A DNA stretch of 23,118 bases from Loktanella sp. UBA3435 (GTDB lineage Bacteria > Pseudomonadota > Alphaproteobacteria > Rhodobacterales > Rhodobacteraceae): assembly GCA_002378665.1 (NCBI GenBank), contig DFSO01000054.1:1-23118 (forward strand), written 5' to 3'. The position numbers and the translations under genes were made by a program. A model generated the notes under the pieces. It was not told where the DNA came from. It did no database searches and worked only from the letters and a program-made list of their open reading frames with translations. This document shows, in pieces, positions 15,841 to 21,433 of this stretch. The first letter of the stretch is position 1. Every line of letters starts with the position of its first letter.

Positions 15841-17055
15841 ATGATTATGACAAACCGTCCACAATTCTACCGTTTCCATCAGGGCGCCGAAGTGCTGCCG
15901 TTTGCGCCATCCGAGTATGACGCGCGCCTGAAGGGCCTGCGCCAGATCATGGCCGCTAAGGGCGTGGCTGCCGCTGTTTTCACGTCGATGCATAACATCG
16001 CGTATTATTCCGGCTTTCTGTACTGCGCGTTTGGCCGTCCTTATGCGCTTGTTGTGACGGCCACCGAGAATGTGACGATTTCGGCGGGGATTGATGCCGC
16101 ACAGCCTTGGCGCAGGTGCCACGGCGATAACATCACCTATACCGATTGGGAGCGTGACAACTATTGGCGTGCGATCTTGTCTGTGACAGGCAGTGGCGCT
16201 GTGATCGGCATGGAAGGCGACCACCTGACGTTGGTGCAAAGCCAGAAGCTGGAGGCGTTCCTTGCGCCCTCGCGAATCGTTGATATTGCGCCCGCGACGA
16301 TGGTGCAGCGCATGAAAAAGTCGCAAGCCGAGTTGGATTTGATCCGCCATGGTGCGGGTGTGGCTGATGTGGGTGGTTATGCCATTCACGAAGCCGCAAG
16401 GGCAGGTGTGCGCGAGATTGACGTGGCGATGGCGGGCCGTGATGCGATGGAATTGGAAATCGCAAAACGGTTCCCAGATGCCGAATACCGCGACACTTGG
16501 GTTTGGTTCCAATCGGGCATCAATACTGACGGCGCGCATAACCCTGTGACGGGGCGTGTATTGGAGCGCGGCGATATTCTGTCGCTCAATACGTTCCCGA
16601 TGATTTCGGGCTATTACACAGCGCTAGAGCGGACGATGTTTGTCCAAGAAGTTGATCCTGCGAGCCTTAAGATTTGGGAGGCTAACGTCGCAGCCCATGA
16701 ATATGGCATGAGCCTGCTTGTGCCCGGTGCGAAGTGTTCGGAGATCACCGCAAAGATCAACACGTTCTTTGAGGAACGCCAGTTGTTACAGTACCGTACG
16801 TTCGGCTATGGCCACTCGTTTGGGGTGCTGTCGCACTACTACGGGCGCGAGGCGGGGCTTGAGTTGCGTGAAGATATCGACACGGTTTTAGAGCCGGGCA
16901 TGGTGATTTCAATGGAGCCGATGCTTACGATTCCCGAAGGCACACCAGGTGCAGGCGGTTACCGCGAACATGACATTTTGTTTATCACCGAGGACGGGAA
17001 TGAGGATATTACCAAATACCCATACGGACCTGCGCAAAATATCGTCGGAAATTAA
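15841..17055 (+). CDS. Creatinase (creatine amidinohydrolase)
   Basis: A 404-residue pita-bread-fold protein (M24 family) very close in sequence and length to Pseudomonas creatinase, which hydrolyses creatine to sarcosine and urea (EC 3.5.3.3). Conserved blocks are FTSMHNIAYYSGFLYC, FGRPYALVV, TWVWFQSGINTDGAHNPVT with the catalytic His (233 here, 232 in P. putida), FPMISGYYTALERT, GYGHSFGVLSHYYGREAG and PGAGGYREHDI. The Phe and Arg of FGRPY and the Arg of GGYREHD match substrate contacts known in that family. The start may be 15841 or 15847, and no strong ribosome site is seen. It stands alone, without creatininase, sarcosine oxidase or urease genes here, downstream of a structured leader. 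Confidence 0.95.
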   Translation: MIMTNRPQFYRFHQGAEVLPFAPSEYDARLKGLRQIMAAKGVAAAVFTSMHNIAYYSGFLYCAFGRPYALVVTATENVTISAGIDAAQPWRRCHGDNITYTDWERDNYWRAILSVTGSGAVIGMEGDHLTLVQSQKLEAFLAPSRIVDIAPATMVQRMKKSQAELDLIRHGAGVADVGGYAIHEAARAGVREIDVAMAGRDAMELEIAKRFPDAEYRDTWVWFQSGINTDGAHNPVTGRVLERGDILSLNTFPMISGYYTALERTMFVQEVDPASLKIWEANVAAHEYGMSLLVPGAKCSEITAKINTFFEERQLLQYRTFGYGHSFGVLSHYYGREAGLELREDIDTVLEPGMVISMEPMLTIPEGTPGAGGYREHDILFITEDGNEDITKYPYGPAQNIVGN

Positions 17056-17062
17056 GGGGATA

Positions 17063-17086
17063 GGGGCGTCGGCATTAGGGCGCCCC
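17063..17086 (+). terminator. Hairpin downstream of creatinase
   Basis: GGGGCG (17063-17068) pairs with CGCCCC (17081-17086) around a 12-base loop, 8 bp after the stop. The bases that follow (CCTTCATCTC) are not a proper U tract, so it is at best a weak terminator. Confidence 0.4.
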
Positions 17087-17173
17087 CTTCATCTCAAAAA
17101 CAAGTGAGCCGAATTGCAACTTCTGTGGCACATGATTTTGAGGGCCAGAATTTTGAATTGGTAGCTATCGCTT

Positions 17174-17992
17174 ATGACCACAAATAACGTTTACTCCAGA
17201 CGCGCGTTCGGCGCCTTGCTTTTGGGAACGACAGCCGCTTGTGCGTCTGGCCCGGACCTTGAAGTACCTGCACCCGTTGTTTTCACTGAGGGCTATGGCC
17301 CGCACTTTGATTCAGGGTACAACTTGCCCGGTATTCCGCCAGAATATACCCAAGGGATCAACCGCCGCATGTCTGGCACCTATTTGGGTGAAGCCCCGCG
17401 CAACTCGATCGACGTCGATCCTTATGCGAAGTTCCTGTACCACGTCTTGGATGATGGCACGGCTGTCCGTTATCCCGTTGGTGTTGGCCGCGCAGGCAAA
17501 AGCTTTGCTGGTGACGGTATCATCCAGTTAAAGAAAAAGTGGCCCGGTTGGACGGCTACCGCCAATATGCTGCGCACGGAGCCTGATGTTTACGGCCCGT
17601 TTGCGAGGGGTATTCCGGGTGGTTTGCGCAGCCCGCTTGGCGCGGCTGCCTTGTATCTCTACCGCAATGGGCGTGACACATATTACCGTATTCACGGCAC
17701 CAATGATCTGGGCTCTATCGGGAACTCTGGCTCTGCTGGCTGTATCCGTATGTTTAACCAAGACATCCTGCATCTTTATGATGCCGTGCCAACAGGTGTG
17801 AAGGTTCACGTGCGGTCCGAGGCCGAAAGCCTGCGCGTTGATCCAGAGAATTACCTGCGCGGCATCGAATTGCCTGCCAAACACATCGACCCAGATGCGA
17901 TTTATGGCGAAGAGGCGATTGCCAACGATAGGCCGCCCGATTTTGATGCGGTTGATCCAAATACGCTGATTACGATCGTAGGATCCAATTAA
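17174..17992 (+). CDS. L,D-transpeptidase (YkuD) with Tat/lipoprotein-like signal
   Basis: A 272-residue exported enzyme. The N-terminus has a twin arginine (SRRAF, 8-12), a hydrophobic stretch and a lipobox-like TAAC ending at Cys23. The catalytic YkuD motif is intact: RIHGTNDLGSIGNSGSAGCI (172-191), with His174 and Cys190. Such enzymes make 3-3 peptidoglycan crosslinks or attach lipoproteins to the wall by swapping the terminal D-Ala. The catalytic domain spans about 80-215 and the C-terminal 55 residues are extra. It is a single-gene unit closed by a clear terminator. The ATG is preceded only by a weak TTGG. Confidence 0.92.
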   Translation: MTTNNVYSRRAFGALLLGTTAACASGPDLEVPAPVVFTEGYGPHFDSGYNLPGIPPEYTQGINRRMSGTYLGEAPRNSIDVDPYAKFLYHVLDDGTAVRYPVGVGRAGKSFAGDGIIQLKKKWPGWTATANMLRTEPDVYGPFARGIPGGLRSPLGAAALYLYRNGRDTYYRIHGTNDLGSIGNSGSAGCIRMFNQDILHLYDAVPTGVKVHVRSEAESLRVDPENYLRGIELPAKHIDPDAIYGEEAIANDRPPDFDAVDPNTLITIVGSN

Positions 17993-18006
17993 ATTAAAGA
18001 AAAATG

Positions 18007-18037
18007 ACCCGCACCCTCTCTGGTTGCGGGTTTTTTC
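18007..18037 (+). terminator. Intrinsic terminator after the L,D-transpeptidase
   Basis: ACCCGCA (18007-18013) pairs with TGCGGGT (18025-18031), with two further C-G pairs inside, followed directly by a run of six Ts (18031-18036). This is the best Rho-independent terminator in the window. It separates the transpeptidase from the coiled-coil/AAA+ cluster. Confidence 0.9.
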
Positions 18038-18101
18038 TTATCATCGCCATGTAGCTGCCGTAGTTTATTGGCACGAATGGCCGAAATCACGGGGCGGGGA
18101 T

Positions 18102-18130
18102 TTGCAAACCTGCGACTGTATACCTAAATG
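18102..18130 (+). promoter_or_regulatory. Possible promoter for the coiled-coil/AAA+ cluster
   Basis: TTGCAA (18102-18107) and TAAATG (18125-18130) are separated by 17 bp, in an otherwise noncoding 130-bp stretch after the terminator. The -10 match is poor. The leader then reads GAGGGGACCTCC, where the ribosome site GAGG could pair with CCTC 3 bases on, before ATG 18167. Confidence 0.3.
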
Positions 18131-18166
18131 TAATAAAGCATAACATTAACGAGGGGACCTCCGCAT

Positions 18167-19243
18167 ATGTCTACGTTCGACGCACAGATCAATGAAAGCC
18201 AAAAGCAAGTTGCCGAGGCGCAATCGAAGATTTCCGAGCTGACAAGCCGTATTGAGACTGCACGTCAGAAGATGGCTGCTGGCACGGATATTTCCGTCGA
18301 TATCGAGAATGCGAGCCTTGAGGACGTGCATGCCCATACCGAGTTGATGAACGCGAATATCGCGGAATTGATTATGGGCTTGGACGATGTGACCTCGGCG
18401 TTTTCCAAGGATTTCGACGAGATGCGGTCCAAGACCACGATGGAAAGCGTCGTGGGCTGGTTCTCTGGGGCGAAGGCCGACAGCATGCGCGAAGAGCGGA
18501 TGCGCACGGCAAGCGTTGACGACAAGTTGCAGGATTTGATTTCGAAGTCGGATATTATCACCAAGCTTTTGCAGGGCCAGTTGGCGACGCTCAACGAGCA
18601 GAAAACCAAAGTTGAGACGAACCTGACGGGCACATTGGACGAGCGCGAGGCGACTGTTGGTGAGTTGGAGCAAGTCCGCGCTGATATCCTCGCGATTGAT
18701 CCGCAGATTATTACGCTTGAGGGCAAGATTTCGGTCGAGCAGGACGCGGCGAAGCGCACGAAGTTGGAGTCTGAACTTGCTGGTCTAAACACGAAATACA
18801 ACGAGATGGTGCAGATGGAGCAGGTGAAGCTTGCGAAATCCCAAACGCTGGAGCGCTATATCGAGAAGGGTAAAACTTGGGTCGATAGTTTGCAGAACCA
18901 AGCGGCGACGCAGATGGTGCTTATCAACAAGCTTGAGACTGACACCAGGCAACGTGTTGTTTTGTATGATGCTTTGTCGAAGTCACTCAAGACAGCACAG
19001 CAGCAGGACGTCGCCCATAAGATCAACGAGATTGGCGTAAAAACTGACCAAGAGGCACAGACCGCGATGGCCGCAATTGGTGCCGCCACAAACGCGCGGA
19101 TGGCAGATATGTTGGAAGCCCACGAGGACCACATGGTATTCGCGCGTGAAGTTCTGGAGCAGAAAGCCAAGGCCGACGAGCGGTTCGTGCGCAGGTTCCA
19201 AAAGATTGTGGAGAAGCACGATAGCAATCAGTACGGTGGGTAG
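18167..19243 (+). CDS. Long coiled-coil protein, TelA-like in outline
   Basis: A 358-residue protein rich in Glu, Gln, Lys and Ala, mostly helical with coiled-coil heptads (about 1-40 and 125-255). A short break reads MESVVGWFSGAKADS at about 91-105. It lacks a signal peptide and membrane segments, so it should be cytoplasmic or at the inner membrane face. The order of an N-terminal coil, a GWF-type turn, IDxKLxDLI-like helices and a long C-terminal coil recalls TelA (toxic anion resistance) proteins, but identity is not obvious by eye. It is the first gene of a cluster of six or more genes ending in an AAA+ ATPase. It could be the scaffold or filament the ATPase acts on; this is inference. 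Confidence 0.85.
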   Translation: MSTFDAQINESQKQVAEAQSKISELTSRIETARQKMAAGTDISVDIENASLEDVHAHTELMNANIAELIMGLDDVTSAFSKDFDEMRSKTTMESVVGWFSGAKADSMREERMRTASVDDKLQDLISKSDIITKLLQGQLATLNEQKTKVETNLTGTLDEREATVGELEQVRADILAIDPQIITLEGKISVEQDAAKRTKLESELAGLNTKYNEMVQMEQVKLAKSQTLERYIEKGKTWVDSLQNQAATQMVLINKLETDTRQRVVLYDALSKSLKTAQQQDVAHKINEIGVKTDQEAQTAMAAIGAATNARMADMLEAHEDHMVFAREVLEQKAKADERFVRRFQKIVEKHDSNQYGG

Positions 19244-19252
19244 ATAAAGGCT

Positions 19253-19594
19253 GTGAGTTTTAGCTTTTCGAGTTATTTTGCCGTCTGGTTCGGGCTTGTT
19301 TTATTGTTGCTTTGGGGGCTTCTATTTTTAATGATCACATTGGGAACACTGGCCTTCGCATTGAACCAAAGTGGAGAGGCGAGAGGACTCCTGTATTATG
19401 GAGCACTTTATGGCACATCCGCATTCTGGCTGTGGATCGGATTTTTCTTTCTTGCTCCGACGGGGTTCAAAATTGCCAAGCGAGGGAATGGCGTGATGTG
19501 GAGGAAAGAGCGTCTTACTGTTGCTGAAGTCTTGAATATTTTTCGTGGTGGTCTTGCTGGCCTCGTTGGCTTGAACAAAAAGGCTGGTTCCTGA
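19253..19594 (+). CDS. Small two-helix membrane protein A
   Basis: A 113-residue protein with two strongly hydrophobic segments (about 7-35 and 45-70) and a basic C-terminal tail (KRGNGVMWRKERLTV), which should face the cytoplasm. It starts at GTG 19253, 9 bp after the coiled-coil gene, with AAAGG close upstream. Its stop shares one base with the next ATG (TGATG). Local GC is about 45%, lower than the flanking genes (about 57-63% in lines counted in the coiled-coil gene). Family not recognised. Confidence 0.7.
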   Translation: MSFSFSSYFAVWFGLVLLLLWGLLFLMITLGTLAFALNQSGEARGLLYYGALYGTSAFWLWIGFFFLAPTGFKIAKRGNGVMWRKERLTVAEVLNIFRGGLAGLVGLNKKAGS

Positions 19595-19911
19595 TGCGAT
19601 TTGGGACTCAGCAGGCGATCGCACTAACGGTTAGTATCGGTTGCCTTAGTCTTCCGAGAATTGCATCGTTGTTTCCTGTCGGCGATATTACTTGGGATTT
19701 GCCCTATGTCTTACAATGGACCATGACGCTTCTGCTCAATCTGGCTTTTTTCAGATACTTTTTTTGGCTCGCTTGGGATTCTGAAAGGGGGCAGCGCTTT
19801 TTCTTAGCGATACATTTTCCCAAAGAGTGGATTATCAATGGTGTCGGGGCTGGCGCGCTAAGGTGGTATTGCCACATTAATGAACATGGTGATGATTTGG
19901 ATGCTCGTTGA
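19594..19911 (+). CDS. Small membrane protein B
   Basis: A 105-residue protein with two hydrophobic stretches (about 7-28 and 38-60, the second rich in Phe and Trp) and a hydrophilic tail containing WYCHINEHGDDLDAR. The ATG overlaps the preceding stop (TGATG), so it is coupled to membrane protein A and the two probably act together. GC is about 47%. I recognise no family. Confidence 0.65.
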   Translation: MRFGTQQAIALTVSIGCLSLPRIASLFPVGDITWDLPYVLQWTMTLLLNLAFFRYFFWLAWDSERGQRFFLAIHFPKEWIINGVGAGALRWYCHINEHGDDLDAR

Positions 19912-19913
19912 AA

Positions 19914-19979
19914 ATGTCAAAAACTGACCACTCCCTCGATCACTTCAAAATGGAGGTGACCCATGCTGAGCGCCGATGA
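19914..19979 (+). CDS. 21-codon ORF repeating the N-terminus of the DUF6638-like protein
   Basis: An ATG 2 bp after the stop of membrane protein B opens a 21-codon frame containing TDHSLDHFKMEVT. This matches TDHSHDHFKLEDT at the start of the DUF6638-like protein, with conserved start-codon position. Over the first 13 aligned codons 30 of 39 bases agree, and most of the changes are synonymous. The TGA overlaps the ATG of the next membrane gene (ATGA at 19976-19979). It may be a translated coupling peptide or the relic of a duplicated or displaced 5' end. Confidence 0.5.
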   Translation: MSKTDHSLDHFKMEVTHAERR

Positions 19980-20257
19980 CTATATTGAAATACGCAAAAA
20001 CGCGTCGCGCAAAATGGCTGACATTTGTGATCTTTCTTATCGCTCTGGGCGGCGGTTTTTATGTCCTTGTGCGCGCCTCGCACGCCTATGGCTTTCCGTT
20101 GATACCGATGAACGGTGCCTATGTTATTTTGGTCTTTCTGTTCGCGTCGATTATCAAATACTGCGTGAAAGCTTATAAGAAAGTGCCGTTTGCAATAGGG
20201 CTGGCCAGCGACGATCCTGTTTTTCATGATGGATTCTGTGATGGCCATGACGACTGA
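19976..20257 (+). CDS. Small two-helix membrane protein C
   Basis: A 93-residue protein: a basic N-terminus (LKYAKTRRAKW), a helix at about 15-33 (LTFVIFLIALGGGFYVLV), a second at about 47-62 (AYVILVFLFASIIKY), then a short tail ending GHDD. The ATG overlaps the TGA of the 21-codon ORF, which favours this start. A strong ribosome site, GGAGGTGA (19952-19959), is better placed for ATG 19963 in another frame, so a frameshift near the A5 run at about 19994-19998 is possible. Its 3' end overlaps the next gene by 11 bp. Confidence 0.6.
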   Translation: MTILKYAKTRRAKWLTFVIFLIALGGGFYVLVRASHAYGFPLIPMNGAYVILVFLFASIIKYCVKAYKKVPFAIGLASDDPVFHDGFCDGHDD

Positions 20258-21365
20258 TCATTCCCACGACCACTTCAAGCTGGAAGATACCCGCATCACC
20301 CGCAGGTATTTTGGCAAGTTCGAGCGGATCACGCAGCATATGACCAAGGTCGCGGCCACGATGGAGGCCGAGGGGCGTTTGGCGCGACGCGATACGGATG
20401 TGTTGGCGCGGTATCTGTTGGGGTTGAACCTGACGTTTAAGGCGTTGGCGCATAAGTATCATTTCTCTGGGCGTTATGCCCATGCGGGACAGTTGACATT
20501 TGACCGTGTCGAGAGCGGCTTTCCTGTCTATCAAGAACTGTTGGAGATGGCCAATGATGCGCTTCAGGCGGGGACGCATTTGGCGTCGATGCCGTCTGTT
20601 AATGCGCTGAAGGATCAGATGGTGCGCACGATTGTGGGCGAGCAGGCGATACCGACGAAGCTGCAATATGCGTTGTCGCAGCGGCTGTATTACGAAGAGC
20701 TTTCTAAAGGCGGCATGTTTTGGGCGCGCAATGATCCGACGGCTGTTTGGATCAAGAACGACGATGATCGCCGCCATTTTCAGGTGCATTGGGCGGTCTA
20801 TGACAGTCAGGTGAACTTGCCCGTGATTTACATCATGGATGTGGAGGACACGGGTAAAACGGGCCTGCCCAAGGACGAGCGCCGTTGGCCTGAGGCCCAA
20901 TCGCATTTAATGGCGCAAAGCCTTGGTGGCTTGAAGTTGCTGACGATTGCCAAGGGTTTTGACGAGGATTTTGACGATCTGCATCCTACGAGGCTGCGCA
21001 GGTTCCATATTGGTCCGATGTATTCGAGCGCCTTTACGATGCAGACGGGCCCGCTTCGTGAGGTTCTTGAGGCCGCGAAAAGCCCTGTTGGTGAAGATTG
21101 GGCGATGGTCTGGACTGAGGAAGAGTTGCTGTCGGAGCGTGTAGAACATGTGAAGTCTGGCTGGTTTGGATCTGTGGAACGTCAGATTTTTGCGCTTGAT
21201 CCTTTTGCCACGGGTGGGTCCGACATGGGGGCCAGCCGCATGGAGCGATCGTTGATTATGCCAGAGCGGCCTTATCAGGCTTTAGCCGAACGCAACCCTG
21301 CGGGGTTCAAGGATGTGCGCAAGTTTGTTGTGTCGGCTGAGGGCCGCGTTTTGAGTTATCGGTGA
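20247..21365 (+). CDS. DUF6638-like protein of unknown function
   Basis: About 372 residues, soluble and without a signal peptide. It starts with a His/Asp-rich stretch (TDHSHDHFKLED). Later motifs are RRYFGKFERI, LTFKALAHKYHFSG, GGMFWARNDPTAVWI, WAVYDSQVNLPVIYIMDVE, RFHIGPMYSSAFTMQ and a final KFVVSAEGRVLSY. I place it in the DUF6638 family from memory of proteins next to an AAA+ ATPase in Rhodobacterales; no function is known to me. ATGs at 20226, 20229, 20241 and 20247 are in frame. I choose 20247 because the homologous 21-codon ORF begins at the equivalent Met. It overlaps membrane protein C and is followed after 68 bp by the ATPase, so one operon is likely. Confidence 0.8.
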   Translation: MTTDHSHDHFKLEDTRITRRYFGKFERITQHMTKVAATMEAEGRLARRDTDVLARYLLGLNLTFKALAHKYHFSGRYAHAGQLTFDRVESGFPVYQELLEMANDALQAGTHLASMPSVNALKDQMVRTIVGEQAIPTKLQYALSQRLYYEELSKGGMFWARNDPTAVWIKNDDDRRHFQVHWAVYDSQVNLPVIYIMDVEDTGKTGLPKDERRWPEAQSHLMAQSLGGLKLLTIAKGFDEDFDDLHPTRLRRFHIGPMYSSAFTMQTGPLREVLEAAKSPVGEDWAMVWTEEELLSERVEHVKSGWFGSVERQIFALDPFATGGSDMGASRMERSLIMPERPYQALAERNPAGFKDVRKFVVSAEGRVLSYR

Positions 21366-21367
21366 TA

Positions 21368-21406
21368 CGAATTTTCGCCGAAAATTCGGTGCCTGCCGGC
21401 GGCAGG
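21368..21406. repeat. Two adjacent hairpins with 3-base loops between DUF6638-like and ATPase genes
   Basis: CGAATTTTC-GCC-GAAAATTCG (21368-21388) is a perfect 9-bp stem. It is followed by CCTGCC-GGC-GGCAGG (21392-21406), a perfect 6-bp stem. After these come TATTTAAGATC and an AGAAGAAGGA ribosome site. The layout resembles an intergenic element that I recall as common in Rhodobacterales genomes. It may stabilise or attenuate the transcript between the two genes. Confidence 0.65.
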
Positions 21407-21433
21407 TATTTAAGATCAGAAGAAGGATGAGTG

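Noticed and set aside
15763..16539. 258-codon - strand frame opposite the 5' half of creatinase
   Set aside because: The creatinase reading is certain. The opposite frame is His/Arg-rich without domains and would span the structured leader.
15841..17055. DddP-type DMSP lyase or Xaa-Pro peptidase (same M24 fold)
   Set aside because: The sequence follows creatinase nearly block by block, including FGRPYALVV and GINTDGAHNPVT, which points to creatine hydrolysis.
20154..20906. 250-codon - strand frame opposite the DUF6638-like gene
   Set aside because: Arg/His/Leu-rich antisense shadow with no supported start or family.
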